Below are positions 1-11,316 of a stretch of 64,000 bases of DNA, piece by piece; the stretch's first letter is position 1; the number at the start of each line of letters is the position of its first letter. The stretch is taken from NCBI GenBank assembly GCA_003550325.1, contig QKWP01000867.1:5780-69779 (forward strand), in the 5' to 3' direction. The position numbers and the translations under genes are program-made. Source of the stretch: Gigaspora rosea (taxonomy: Eukaryota; Glomeromycota; Glomeromycetes; Diversisporales; Gigasporaceae). The notes beneath the pieces were generated by a model. The model was not told the origin of the DNA. It saw only the letters and a program-made list of their open reading frames with translations, and did no database searches.

Positions 1-1430
1 GAGCTGGTTGGGTTCAGGTGGATAATGAAGGGAATTTATGCTTAACAAAAGGCATGTGTAGAGTAGAAGCATGGCCGTCTTCAACCAAGCCGGAATTGGT
101 AGCAATTTGGCTAGCTTTGTTGACAGTGCCTAGTAATAGAAAAGTAGTAATTAGAACAGATAGTTTAGGAGCAATAGCAGGCCTGTGCAGAAATTTGGAA
201 CTTCGAGAAGGGAAAAAATGGATGAAAGAAAAGTATTTTGATTGGTTAATCAAAACAAAGATATGGTAAAGACGAAAGGTATAGAGCTATAGCTAAAGAA
301 GATAAAGAGTTATAGCAAAGATAGGTGGAATGACAAGGCGGATGCTTTAGCAAAAAAAGGAACGGAAAGAGGAACAAGTATAGGGACACCAGAATACAAC
401 CAGTGGATTAAATGTCCTTTACGATAGAAGTATTATAGGGTTGAGTTAGGAACAAGAGCATTTCTAAGGAAAGTTTTCGACGCTAAAAATAGCATAAAAT
501 GGCGTGAATCAAAAGTAGTTCAAGACTTCGAACAAGAAGTAAGTGAGGAAAAATATAATTGGCATTTATTTTGGTCAACTCTGAAAGGTTTTACGGGCAT
601 TAGATACACAACCCTGAAGAAAAGCAAAAAATTGGCGTTCTGGTACAAGGTGATTTTAATGAGTTGCTAGTGCTAGAGGTGTTAAAAAAAAGAAGACCCG
701 ATATCTATATATTATCCAACTGTATTGCATGTATGAAAGAAGTGCCGGAGACTTTAGAGCACTTGGTGGAGTGTGATGCATACAGTTTTTTGTGGCATAA
801 TATTGAAGTGGTAGCAACAGAAGCAGTATAGCAGAAGCTATCGGAGGAAACGAAGAAGCGATTAAGTCTGTATGATTTTAGAAAAATTCTACTACCAGCT
901 ACAGGAAATGAATGTAACGAGATGCGTATAGGGTATATAAAGGGTCTGTGTACAGCAAAAGTTAGTAGAGCTCTACAAGAATATATGGCAACAAAAAAAG
1001 AGTGGAACAACTGTTTTAGAAGCTTCGTTTACATATGGAGAAATGGTTTCTTTGACTTCATATAGTAAAAGCGTTGTAAAATGCTTTCAATATGGGAAAA
1101 AGGAGAAGGTATTAGCCCAAAGATTAAGAGAAAGAAACCCGATAATAGAAATGGACGGAAAAGATCACATGACTTGTTGAATGAAAGCGAAACGGTTCAG
1201 ATAGAAGAGTCAAGACCTAGAGGAAATAAAGAAATAAATGTTGAAAAGAGGTGGGAAACCATAATCGAGGACTTTATAAAGAATGGAAATTATCCATTCT
1301 GGTTTGGCCTGTAACAGGGCTGACAAAGTTGTCTGTCTCATCAGTGAGGCAGTGCGACAGGTCGCACCAAGGTGCTCACGAAGTATTCAGATGATGCCGG
1401 ACCTGCTATAAGATAGATAGATAGAATAAA
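1..1430 (+). mobile_element. LINE-type retrotransposon, decayed 3' end (RNase H and zinc-knuckle region)
   Basis: The forward strand translates, with several stops and frame changes, to a retroelement C-terminus. Residues read from about base 13 resemble a retroelement RNase H: a catalytic Glu in the stretch STKPELVAIW, an Asp in IRTDSLG, and a later Asp in WNDKADALAKKG (about 330-360). A CX2CX8HX3C zinc-knuckle-like motif (CIAC then ETLEHLVEC) follows at about 719-770. The protein signal fades by about 1314 and the element ends in a short GATA repeat (about 1400-1425), a usual kind of LINE tail. Stops near 269, 426 and 670 show it is dead. The 5' part, including reverse transcriptase, lies outside the window. 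Confidence 0.8.
1400..1425 (+). repeat. GATA microsatellite tail of the LINE
   Basis: Three to four GATA units directly follow the last coding-like sequence of the LINE. Simple-sequence 3' tails of this kind are common in LINEs that lack poly(A). The position marks the probable 3' end of the element. Confidence 0.6.
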
Positions 1431-3290
1431 TATAAATAATTAATTTAGTTATATTATGTATCAAGTATCTATTTAATAAAAGTACCGACGAGACTGTCAA
1501 AGGTTAAAAAAAANAAAAAAAAACATGCCAAAAAAATGCTAACAAATGAATCCTGCATATATCAAATAGAAGCACGTTGTGAAGGGCTCCGGTTACAGGA
1601 CTTTTTCTTTTTCTATGCACCTCAGGGGATTTTCCGATTGTTTACATCGTTCCGATAGTGATATTTTTCCTATTTTGAAACGTAGATAGTGGAATCACCT
1701 TAGCCCCAAATAGAATAAGCAATTTACCGTAGTAAATTGGGGACAAGCACATGCTAACTGCGCATGCCAAGGTCACGAACTAGTTCGTATTAATAGCATT
1801 TCATTGTTGGTGTTTGTTTGTTTCCTTAAATAATAAGCACATACCGGTTCTTACATGTGGCGGTTTTTCTGCCAATGTTTGTTTATTCCCCTTTCTCCTG
1901 CTAAGCCATGCAATTTATCACGGTTTCACATATGGCATTCCGCCGTTAATGTTTGTTTACACACCTTTTAATTAAACAATGTAATTAGCCCAGTCTTTAG
2001 TTCTGATAATATTATGGTACTGGCACACATAACTTTACCCTGGCATAAACGAAAAGCCTGAGAAGCCCTTATCGCCCAAGTACGCCTCGAGGCGAAGAAA
2101 TTCGCCTCCAAACTTTCGCTCAGATGAAGTCTAATCATTGTGAGTCAGAAAGAAAATCTAAAGAAATAGAATAGAGATAGTTAGTTATTAATTAGAGTAG
2201 TTTAAAATCAATGTATTTATTAAGAGGTAAAAAGTATATAAGACCCTTCTTTTTGCGCTTCAATAAAGTTAACTCAGTTGAGTTCGAAAGATAAGAATTC
2301 TAACCTTCGAAATAAGAGTAGAAGTGTTAAGAAGTTTACTCTTGTTGTTAAAACCTTTTTGATACAAACTGCTTCTTGAACTTACTCTTGTCCTGCAAAA
2401 TATTCGTGCTTCTAAGTTAAAACATATCGTTATAACCCGTGTTTAAACCCAGTTTTAGTTTATAGTTTCATTAAAACAAGAGATACCAAGTTAATCACCT
2501 CTTATTTATATCATTATTAATTTAACTCCTTTTGATTGCCTGATATATCAAACAATCAATCTCCGATATTAATTAATTAATCACCTGCATCAATATCGGC
2601 CTGCTGATCGTTAATCATATTAACAATTATATTCAACCCGTTAACCTTGTACCCTGCAATAAATAAGAAGAATTATATATAAGTAGAGTGGATTTAGGAC
2701 CACCAACCAAAGTTATATAAAAGAGAATAAGAGATACTTATCTTTGTTTATTCAAGCCGCAGCAAGACCCTATAAGACCTTCGAGACCCAGACCAAATCA
2801 ACCACACCTTTTTTTGCCTACCAATTCAAAGATCAAGAGTCTTGCCGGATTGTTAGGTATAGTTTAGATTAGTTGATAGTGTTGTTAGTTGTATATTAGT
2901 ATAAAGACCGATAGCCCAGCCCATCACAACGAGCTATAGTGCATACTATCATCAAGTAACAAGACAAATTGTGAATAATTATTTGTGCTTTGAATATGTT
3001 TAACTTCCCAGATTTCAATTATATTGCCTCCAAAACAATCCTCCAAGGCCATGTCAAGTAAAATTTGTAGTTCCTAATAATTATCTTTTATAAATTCTGC
3101 ATTTTGACAATGATCTGGCTTCTAAACAAATAATATATATGCTCTTTTAGTTATAAAATTAGTGTTGCTAAATCATTAACAAAACAACAATATATAGCTA
3201 TATATAAACATGGAACTGATTTTTTTTTTGTAATAATTTAGTATCACTTTTTTGTGCTAACAAATATTAAATAAAGCTCTTGCCTGATTT
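1431..3290. other. Non-coding spacer, with a possible solo-LTR-like stretch
   Basis: No convincing protein. At about 1797-1980 three loosely related units end in TGTTTGTTT. A TATA-like TATATAAG at about 2234 is followed by CAATAAAG at about 2261 and T/C-rich sequence to about 2660, which resembles the promoter/poly(A) part of an LTR. No matching second LTR, primer-binding site or target duplication was found, so the LTR idea is weak. A single N (1514) sits in a poly(A) run. Confidence 0.3.
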
Positions 3291-3304
3291 ATGTTAGTAT
3301 CAAA

Positions 3305-4765
3305 TTAACTATTATGTAGTACTAATCTATATAAAAGATATTCTATAATTTGTTTTTGTTGTAGAGCTAATAAATTTGGTGTAAGATATTTCTTATACAA
3401 GTCATCAATTCTTTTAAAAATCGTATTAGATATGTAAAGAAGATCTGTTGTTGAATTCATATTTTGAAATTCTTGAAATTTCGCATATTTAACCTCATCT
3501 TTTAATCGCAACTCAATTCCACTTTGAAGCTAACATAAAGAATTGCCTAAATTTACTTCCAATTTGATAACCTGATTTATATTCTCAATGCGTTGCATTA
3601 AATGAGTATTTGCTGAGAAACTTCATTTTGTAAATGCATGTGCCCAAGCTTTTTGACCAAATTTTGTCAAATATAGAATGCACAATACCAAATAGTAGTA
3701 TTAGAATATTTATTAGATAAGGCAACTTGCATCACTGGATTCTTATCCATAAGAATTGTTGCTAGTTAAAGATTGTTAGTAGCTAACAATGTTTGTTCTA
3801 AAATTCACTTATACATTAATACTGTCTTATTGTTAACTATGGCTATTGCTTCAATACGGCTTCTGTTGTTTAAGTTAACAATAAAGATACTTAATGGCAT
3901 CATATATTTATTGGTTTTGCACGTGTTATTATTGATAACCATATTATGAAATTGAGCCTATAAATGTTTTTGCTCAGATGACATCCAAAAAATTTTAGAA
4001 GCCTGTTATCAATTTCTTTGAAGTCAACTTTAAAATACTACTTAGAATTTTCTTATTGTAACTTTAATAAGTATTCATATAAATCTACTGCTTCATTTTT
4101 AATTTGACTATTAGCCTTATATTTATTTATTATATTGTAAAGATCCTGGCTATAGATATCTTGATTAGGAAACTTATTTTTCAATATTCATTTTAAAATA
4201 GTTGCTTTTAAATAACACTCTTGAATATAAAAGTGAATTTCTTCTTTTATATTAGTAGGTATTTTACATAATGATTGTAAAAACTGCTAAACTAATTCAC
4301 TATTATTCAGCTCGTGATTATAATTTTTATCCAATTTGTTAATATAAACAAGATTCGTACTTTTACGATATGATGCATTTAACATAAAACTACACTCTTT
4401 GCAACTTGACTCTTATTCTCTATTTTGTGTAGGATCCAATTTTTTTTAGGCAAGTATTTACCTTCATGATGACACTTGTACGTTTTATGAGCTATGACAT
4501 TATTTTCTTTTTCTACTCTTACTATTTTTGTTTTAAAACCTATCCATATAAAATAACATTTTAAATACTTTTCAAGTAAATCAAAGGAAGTAAAAGTTTG
4601 TTCACTATAGATTTCCTTTAAGGGACTGTCATCAGGTTCATTATCAGAACTACTAATTTCAAAGCTATCATCAACATTTTTAGCTAATGGCAATGCAACT
4701 GCTGTTGAAGGTTCAAAAAGTGATATCAAACCAAAATCATCTTCTAAATGCAAAGTACAATCCAC
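3305..4765 (-). pseudogene. MULE/FAR1-type transposase relic
   Basis: Read on the minus strand. An N-terminal open stretch (4765-4379, 128 residues) starts with an acidic leader (SSSDNEPDDSP) and continues into a FAR1-like DNA-binding region (KTYKCHHEGKYLP). Downstream, interrupted by many stops and frame changes, come pieces that match the MULE DDE core: a segment reading MDKNPVMQVAL (about 3750-3720) followed by an IWYCAFYI-QNLVKKLG block (about 3700-3645). MULE transposases show an aspartate-containing motif followed by a C-H-W/N-L-K block in this order. The C-terminal piece (3511-3305, 68 residues) is open. The gene cannot make a full transposase. I did not find terminal inverted repeats for this copy. 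Confidence 0.7.
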
Positions 4766-4939
4766 ATGTAGTTATTAAAACAATGATATATACTATTATA
4801 AACACTTTCATTAAATACCGGTAATGTATCTACTACCAAATCTGCAAAAAGTAATACCAAGCCAAAACTATTATCTGAATGAAAGATATAATTTGCATAA
4901 TAGTCACAGAGAAATAATTAGCTTCAGTCATCATAAGAA

Positions 4940-5360
4940 CTAAAAAAAATCATTAATTTAGAGTAGAGCAAAAAAAAAGTAAAAGTTTAAGAAAAAGGAT
5001 CGAAGCGAAAAAGAACTAGTAAATAAAAAGAAAAAACTCGTAAAGTAATAGAAAATAGGACAGTAAAATGAGAAAAGACAATGGTATAGAGTAAAAAAAA
5101 AGGTTTGTATAAGAAATTAGACACTATATAGAAAAAAAAAGAAAAAATACCTACTTGAAGAAACAAAAAAGAGCTACGTAAAAAAAGTACCCTACAATAA
5201 AAAGTGCTGTGTAAAGAAAAAGAGCCACGTGAAGAAAGCATGTAAAGATGAGAAAGAGCTACGTAAAAAAGAAATAAGCTATTATGAGAACGAAAGCAAA
5301 ACTGTATTAAGCAAAAAAACATTTAAAAAAATACCTACAAAAGAAATGTGTTAAGCAAAA
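4940..5360. repeat. Purine-rich degenerate tandem repeat
   Basis: A/G-rich stretch with repeated units resembling GAAAAAGAGCTACGTAAAAA (for example near 5165, 5215 and 5255). Both strands give long low-complexity open frames (Lys-rich forward, Phe/Leu-rich reverse). I see no start context, intron or domain, so I treat it as a simple repeat rather than a gene. Confidence 0.55.
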
Positions 5361-5727
5361 AAACATGCATAAGTAAGTATATATAGATATGATTTATTTA
5401 CTAATTAGCTTATAGATGATTAAACTATAATATTAATTTAGATTTAGGAATATGACTAATATTAAATTGCATTGTTTTATATTTTATATATAAATTACTT
5501 CTAGAAGAAAGAAATTTAATTTCAGAAAGATATATTTTCCAAATATTAATAAAACTAGTTAAGCTAATTATATAATCAAAGTTTTCAATAATTGAAGACT
5601 TATATATATAAAATAAACTAAATAGCTTTTAGTTGCTAGAAAAAAATTATAATTTTTGTTTTTTTTCAAAATATTGACCCAAAATAATCAAGTTGATATT
5701 AATATTAATTCAATAAAGGAATAATTT
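5361..5727. other. AT-rich spacer
   Basis: Strongly AT-rich sequence between the purine-rich repeat and the SINE. I see no gene or structured repeat in it. Confidence 0.5.
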
Positions 5728-5742
5728 AAATTTAACCTGCAG
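5728..5742 (+). repeat. Target-site duplication of the SINE, left copy
   Basis: AAATTTAACCTGCAG, identical to 6302-6316. The empty site would read straight from CTGCAG into TGAATTTTACC. Confidence 0.85.
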
Positions 5743-6301
5743 CCTATGGGTCGATAGCATAAGTGGTTACGCTTCCAGGTTTTCAAATACAAGGTCACTA
5801 GTTCAAGCCCTACTGGAGGACAAGAAAAACTATATGAGGTTATAAATGAATGAGCTTGAACCAGGATGCTAGGACCATGGTTGAAAAATCTTAATCACTA
5901 ATAGTGCAATGTTTATAGCACTACATAAATTTCTTAGCTAAACTTGGCTAAGGCAAATTGAATACCTTTGGTAAAAATCTGGTCACAAAATCGAATACCT
6001 CTAACAAAATTCTAGTCGAACACGAATACCTCTAGCGAAATTCTGGCTAAACATGAAAACCTCTGCTGGAATTCCAGTCAAAATACTTGGACAGTCCTAG
6101 TTAAATCCCTGGTTGTAAATGGGTCAGCCAGTTAAATCCAGTTGGGAACAATAGAATAGAATCATTACTATAATAGTAAAAATGTATATAGCATATAGAC
6201 ATGTAGGGAATCTTGCCAATTAGAAAGGCCCTGTTGATTACAATGACATTAATAAAAAAGCACCAATAGCGCTCCTAGCAATGAGACTAGGGTAATTAAA
6301 A
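5743..6301 (+). mobile_element. tRNA-headed SINE with perfect 15-bp target duplication
   Basis: The left end reads like a degenerate tRNA: an A-box-like stretch TAGCATAAGTGG (5755-5766) and a B-box-like AGTTCAAGCCC (5800-5810), the spacing expected of an internal RNA polymerase III promoter. The body holds a short tandem repeat, and the right end is an A-rich run (TAATTAAAAA). The 15-mer AAATTTAACCTGCAG occurs immediately before (5728-5742) and after (6302-6316) the unit, a perfect target-site duplication as left by LINE-driven retrotransposition. A perfect duplication suggests a fairly recent insertion. The partner LINE is not identified; the LINE at the start of the window has a different tail. 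Confidence 0.85.
5958..6095 (+). repeat. Four-copy tandem repeat of about 33 bp inside the SINE body
   Basis: Units start with GAATACCTYT and continue with an ATTCTGG-like core and a GTCAAAA-like end, at roughly 5962, 5993, 6022 and 6053. Variation among units shows the repeat is older than, or diverged independently of, the target duplication. Confidence 0.65.
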
Positions 6302-6316
6302 AAATTTAACCTGCAG
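6302..6316 (+). repeat. Target-site duplication of the SINE, right copy
   Basis: Identical to 5728-5742; marks the 3' boundary of the SINE just after its A-rich tail. Confidence 0.85.
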
Positions 6317-6794
6317 TGAATTTTACCTGAAAGGGAGTATGAGTTGTTTATACCGACTCATGCTGTTTTATTTTAAATATTAAATTTAATTCCAGTGAAT
6401 TTTACTATAAATATTGCATAATTAATTTATTAAACTACATACAGTACATATATTAAGTTTTGTTAATATTAGTTGAGGTGCATCCCTAGCGGTTAACCAT
6501 ACACTGTTATGCAAGCTCCTGGTACACTCCGTCATGCAAGCATGAGCGTTCCTGGTAATTCCCGTGATGACGATCGAGATTGATCGCGTGATCATGAGAA
6601 CACATTTAAACGCGAAACTAAATCTTTTTTTTAAAAAAACTTTTTTCACGCTATAACACTTTCACTCATTAAAATTCATTTCGATTGATACACAGAATAC
6701 AACATATTTAGAGCTCCAATTTCCAACTGATTTTGACTGTGAAAGTACTTCTTAACCAACTTCATTATTGCTCATTATCAGTTTATTGACAACA

Positions 6795-6993
6795 ACTAAG
6801 ATTATCCGACATGTCTTATGTGGACACCGAACAATTTTTGTGTAAGTTATTCGGCCACCTCCTAATACAATACACAAATTTTCATCACCTCTTAAGAGGT
6901 GAATGAAAATTTGTGTATTTGTATTAGAAGGAGGCCGAATAAGTTACACAAGAATCGTTCGTTGTTTACGCCAGGCATGTCGGATAAGCGTAT
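6795..6993. mobile_element. Hairpin MITE
   Basis: Nearly the whole stretch folds on itself around CACCTCTTAAGAGGTG (about 6886-6901). Arms match with a few differences, from TTATCCGACATG at the left (about 6802) to CATGTCGGATAA at the right (about 6976-6987). No internal gene. A target duplication is not clear. Confidence 0.75.
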
Positions 6994-7124
6994 TATTGGT
7001 CAAATTGTGGCTGATAATTGCTGATTTCTTCACAGCAGATACCGCATTATGACGTGTCCTTCGGCCACGTCATAAAAACAGTATCCTAGTGAATAATCAG
7101 TTATCATCCACAACATGACCAATA
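6994..7124. mobile_element. Second hairpin MITE, directly abutting the first
   Basis: Inverted arms TTGGTCAAATTGTGGCTGAT (left) and ATCATCCACAACATGACCAA (right) surround a core palindrome ATGACGTG..CACGTCAT (about 7050-7075). The arms differ from those of the neighbouring hairpin, so this is a distinct family inserted at or beside its edge. Confidence 0.7.
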
Positions 7125-7282
7125 ACAAGTACTAATCAATCACATGCGATCATGGATTACCCCGCAATATCTGTATCCAATAAAGATACCAAAAAAAATT
7201 ATCATAAGAGGCTAAAAATTGATTTAAATATGATCCGCAATAAAGTCGCTTGGTCTCGCAAAGTTACTCGTTGGTAAGTATC

Positions 7283-7425
7283 ATCAGTACCACCGGTGTT
7301 ACCAGTATCACCAGCACCAGTATCACCAGTACCACCAGTATCACCAGCGCCACCAGTACCACCAGTATCACCAATACCACCAGTATCACCAATACCACCA
7401 ATATCACCAGTATCGCAATGTTGAT
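7283..7425 (+). repeat. Nine-base minisatellite (ACCAGTATC-type)
   Basis: Tandem ACCASYAYC units, about 14 copies. The period is a multiple of three, so all frames stay open and give meaningless Ser/Thr/Ile (forward) or Val/Leu/Ile (reverse) chains. Confidence 0.8.
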
Positions 7426-8580
7426 TGGTGATCGATGAATGGTGAAAATTGGTGCACTACTGAAGATTTTTTCACCTGCAACCCTAGTTACATCCCAACC
7501 ATCCCAATCCAAACACTAAATGCTTATCATAAAGAGCTTGTTAGAATGGTTCATAGCACAACAATAAAAGTCTCAGTTATGGGATCTTTTTGGTCTGATC
7601 CCACCTAGAGTTTGCACTCTCTTGGCAGCTTCAGAAAGACTGTGTATCGAAACAAATCTGTGCAAGACAGATAATCATCCTGATATTAGATTACTCGGTT
7701 ACACGCACGCCATTCATACGACGCAGATCACGTCACATTGGGGTGTGCGATACACTATGAAAATCAAAACTATATGTGGTATCATAGAAAACTCTAATAT
7801 GTAAATGATTGTTCCTTAACTAATCGTATTATCCATAGATTGATTATGAACTTATGATGATAATATTATGACATTAATCATGCAAATGTTCAATAATTAC
7901 AATTTTAAAATAGTAATCGTCACAACTGATCATCTTATTTCAAAGCTTCCCACATGGCAAATCAAAATGGCAATGAAATTGCAGCAACATCAATTATATA
8001 TTCATTACGCTAATATCAAATACTGTATTTGAACACATATCTTTAAATGGTTAAATTCATATGCACACTCATGATTAGCAAGCAAACGATTAAACACAGT
8101 ACGTACGTACATGGTTCAAAAAAGTATACATCATTTTCTTATCACATGAACAAGATGATTGGTAAAATGTACAGGACACTCATGACCGACGATAATTTTA
8201 TAATAATAGGAAGGAAAATACTGTATATGAATCGACTTTTTTTTAATTCACTACTAGAGGTCATTAAATGATAGGTTAGATTTAACATTTTAATAATCAA
8301 TTTTACAGTATATAATCTATTGTAGTAGAGCTTGGATCCGTTATTCATTTTCATATTAAATTTAACGGATATCCGACGGATTTACTATATTAATCAGTGA
8401 TAACAAATCCACATTTAAATTATGGTGATAGGCAATTTGCGAATTAGCGAGATAGAGGTGAACAATCTAAGTCTTCTTCAAATGACCATACATGAGATGT
8501 AAATAATAGTTCAATAGTGTCGAAAATAAAGGTGTGACAGTCAAGTGAGTTTTAGCTAATCATCAGGTGTAACGTGGAAA
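7426..8580. other. Spacer without recognised genes
   Basis: Mixed-composition non-coding sequence. A small stem GGGATC..GATCCC lies at 7579-7602 and a TACGTACGTACATG run at 8101-8113. Short open frames here have no recognisable domain. Confidence 0.4.
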
Positions 8581-8870
8581 TCAAAATAACAGCTCTTTAT
8601 TATTAGTGTTAATTCTAAACAGCTCATTATAGTTAGCGTTAAATAACTCCAACAACTCTTTACGTTATGTTAATAATCAATCCAATAGTTCTTTATGATT
8701 AGGGTAAGGGATGAAAATAACGCATCTGTTTGGTTAGGGTTGGTTTATCAATCAATGGGATTTTAATTTTCACGATCATCCAATTAGTGTTAAATAATCA
8801 TTCTAACACTCTTTATAGTTAGCAATAAATCATATCATTCTAAAAACTCATGGTTGTGTTAAATAATTGT
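8581..8870 (+). repeat. Degenerate tandem repeat of about 40-50 bp
   Basis: Several copies of a unit resembling CTCTTTATAGTTAGYGTTAA followed by AATCATTCYAA-like sequence, at roughly 8592, 8628, 8668, 8705 and 8810. Copies are diverged and spacing is uneven. Confidence 0.5.
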
Positions 8871-8892
8871 CTTGGCGACGATCAACTTGCCT

Positions 8893-8914
8893 GGTACGTA
8901 CGTACGTACGCACG
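8893..8914. repeat. ACGT microsatellite
   Basis: Self-complementary TACGTACGTACGTACG run; similar short runs occur at 8101 and about 50339. Confidence 0.8.
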
Positions 8915-9019
8915 TTGGGGTTCGGACATGTGACGTTTGTGTGCAATGCACTATGCAAAACAAAACTAGGTATCATATAAAAATCATTTATCGGAGATTT
9001 TCTGTGTAATATGTAATAG

Positions 9020-9094
9020 ATATTTCACGGGCTGTTGTGAATATCAGCACAGCGAAGCCGTAGTAATACGTGATGTTCACAGCGCACGTGAAAT
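9020..9094. mobile_element. Small hairpin MITE
   Basis: ATATTTCACGGGCTGTTGTG at the left pairs with CACAGCGCACGTGAAATAT at the right. About 75 bp in all, no coding capacity. Confidence 0.55.
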
Positions 9095-9101
9095 ATCTGA
9101 T

Positions 9102-9258
9102 ATATTTCACGGTTCCTATGCCCATAACATTTCTGACTAAAATTTTTTACTGATGACGTAATGACCGTGGAAAATTTTTTGAAATTTTCATGGCATTGCG
9201 TCATCATAAAAATATCATCAGAAATGTTCATGGGAGAATATTAGGGGCCGTGGAATAT
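9102..9258. mobile_element. Hairpin MITE with ATATTTCACGG ends
   Basis: Left end ATATTTCACGGTTCCTATG pairs with the right end (GGGGCCGTGGAATAT); the arms continue through CCCATAACATTTCTGA / TCAGAAATGTTCATGGG to a central GATGACG..CGTCATC. It starts seven bases after the neighbouring hairpin, which has almost the same ends, so the two are probably related. Confidence 0.7.
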
Positions 9259-9950
9259 TTGCATTTTAATTGAAATCGATAATGCTTATATGACTTAAAC
9301 ATTCATCTTTAATTAGATGTACAATTTTAACGGCACAAAATCCCAAAGTGAAATGCCGAGAAGATTAATAATAAGATCTATGAACCGAATTACAGTTCGA
9401 ATTTGGATTTTAACCAATCAAGTTTAACAATTTATTTAAAAAATTTGTCCGATTGTCCAAATAAAAATGCAATTAAAATATTTATAGGAAAAAAAGTTAT
9501 CATATGTAATATAAAAAAAATTCTGTAACTTCGTGGTCATAAAGAAGCGCGAATCGATTTGTATTGAGGTTTTTGAGGAAAAAAAAAAGAAAAAAAAGAA
9601 TACAACCTGTGCGTCTAAAAAAATGCGACCCATTTTTCAATGAGTAAAATTGACATTACAATATTAATAAATATCGTGCTTAACCTAGTTACCTATAACT
9701 TTGTTAAAAAAGTTTCATTGAGCAAAAGGATATAATATTATAAAATGTATAAAGTAGTACATAAGTACAGTGATAATATTCAAAGAGCTATTACTGTCAT
9801 AACGTTTGGCTCTTAATCTAAAATTTTTCAAAATTCGGCCCTTATATGTAATTATTTTTATTTTAGACCACTATTTTGTAATTCTTTTCATTTTTTTGGA
9901 CTACATTTATAAATTCCCCTATATTTTATTAAACATGCATGTATAAATTT
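9259..9950. other. AT-rich spacer
   Basis: No gene recognised. A poly(A)/GAAAAAA run at about 9578-9600 produces a Phe-rich open frame on the minus strand that I regard as spurious. Confidence 0.45.
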
Positions 9951-10027
9951 AGGTGAAATTCTATTTTGGCCCGGGTCAAAATGATCCGCTCCTAGCACGG
10001 GTTCATCAATGAATATCGGGTTCATAC

Positions 10028-10747
10028 CAGAGATGGTAAATGATCTGGTCATTTGACAATTTTTCAAATGACCTCAAATGACCTCAAATGACCTCAAAAT
10101 GACCGCGTCATTCAAATTTTGGGTCATTTGGAAATGACTCGTGACCAAATGACTATGGTCATTTACAAATGACCGGGTCATTTGGTCGTTAGGTCATTTT
10201 GCATAGTGTTGACATTCTACCGATCACGTATAATGCATGTTATAAATAATACATATGCTCGCATCATTTTTTCAATTCACGTCGATTATTAATTAACATG
10301 CCATTTGTAAATTCGAAAATGATTTATATAATTTTACAATCGGTAAATTTTCATTCAAAAACTTTTTTTTATTTTTTTAAAAAAAGTAAATACTGTACAT
10401 TATTTTTTTGTCTAGTGTTTTTTTTTTTAATCACTTCATACCTGATCTAATGATTCGATTAGAATGTCGTTTTACAACCAGTCTGGAAATGGCTAGTCAT
10501 TTAGCCAAAATACAAATGGCAATCATTCATCAAATGATTCAGTTATTATCATGTGTAATAATTTTTATTAGATAGCATCTAGCAACGTTTTATTTTACGA
10601 AGAACAATAATCAATGTTAAAAGTATTAGATAACCGATTAACCAGAGTTAAATGACCTTCTTAAGTCATTTGGGCCGTGAAATGACCAATGACTGGTCAT
10701 TTGTCATTTGAGTCATTTGGGTCATTTAAAGTCATTTACCATCCCTG
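10028..10747. mobile_element. Non-autonomous hAT element, 720 bp
   Basis: Terminal inverted repeats CAGAGATGGTAAATGA / CAGGGATGGTAAATGA. The 8-mer GTTCATAC flanks it on both sides exactly (10020-10027 and 10748-10755), the target duplication length of hAT transposases. Both ends are crowded with copies of AAATGACC or its complement, in both orientations, which look like subterminal transposase sites. The centre is AT-rich and has no coding potential. Confidence 0.92.
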
Positions 10748-10768
10748 GTTCATACTAAGACCCTAGCG

Positions 10769-10920
10769 CAGGATTGGCAATTTTACCGGCCAAACATATT
10801 TTTGGCCAGCCAAAAAACGGCCAATTCAGCCAAATTCATATGTTTTTTTAGCCGAATTGACCAATTTTTTGGCCGAAAAGTCCAACAAATTTGGTTTGGC
10901 CGGCAAAATTGCCAACACTG
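10769..10920. mobile_element. hAT-type MITE, 152 bp
   Basis: Ends CAGGATTGGCAATTTTACCG and, inverted, CAGTGTTGGCAATTTTGCCG. Exact 8-bp target duplication CCCTAGCG at 10761-10768 and 10921-10928. GGCCAA and GCCAAA motifs fill the interior. The element lies only 13 bp downstream of the preceding hAT target duplication. Confidence 0.92.
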
Positions 10921-11316
10921 CCCTAGCGTCACCAACTTAAAAAATTTCACTAAAAAATTTTCGCAGTTAAATTAGGATTAGGTTTTGCTATTAAATTAGG
11001 TTAGAAATAGCTTTCATAATACCAAAATTTCGTAAGGAAAACGTTTGCTAGTGCGCAGTAAGCAATTTCATAAGTAAAATGTTGATTATGAACGATTTTT
11101 TTAGTTTTTGATTTTTTACGTTACACCTGATCTCGAAATCTGCACTTGAAAACTTTGGCCAACTCGGATTTAAACTGAAAAACGGCTGAATGATCTTTGC
11201 TATGTATGAAAAGAAAATTCGAGCCTTCTCTAAGCAAATGAACCAGTGAAACTATTGATTGGCTGGCGAAATTGTAGCGAAATTTTTTAGAGTGGTGATG
11301 CTAGGGTGGTTGGTGC

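Noticed and set aside
4987-5322. Hydrophobic 111-residue minus-strand open frame
   Set aside because: Product of A/G-rich simple sequence; Phe/Leu/Ser-only composition and no start context.
5743-5820. Functional tRNA gene
   Set aside because: Boxes are present, but the acceptor and anticodon stems do not pair well, and the segment is the head of a 559-bp unit with a target duplication, so it is SINE-derived.
7250-7512. Ser/Thr-rich and Val/Leu-rich open frames
   Set aside because: Both come from a 9-bp minisatellite whose period keeps every frame open.
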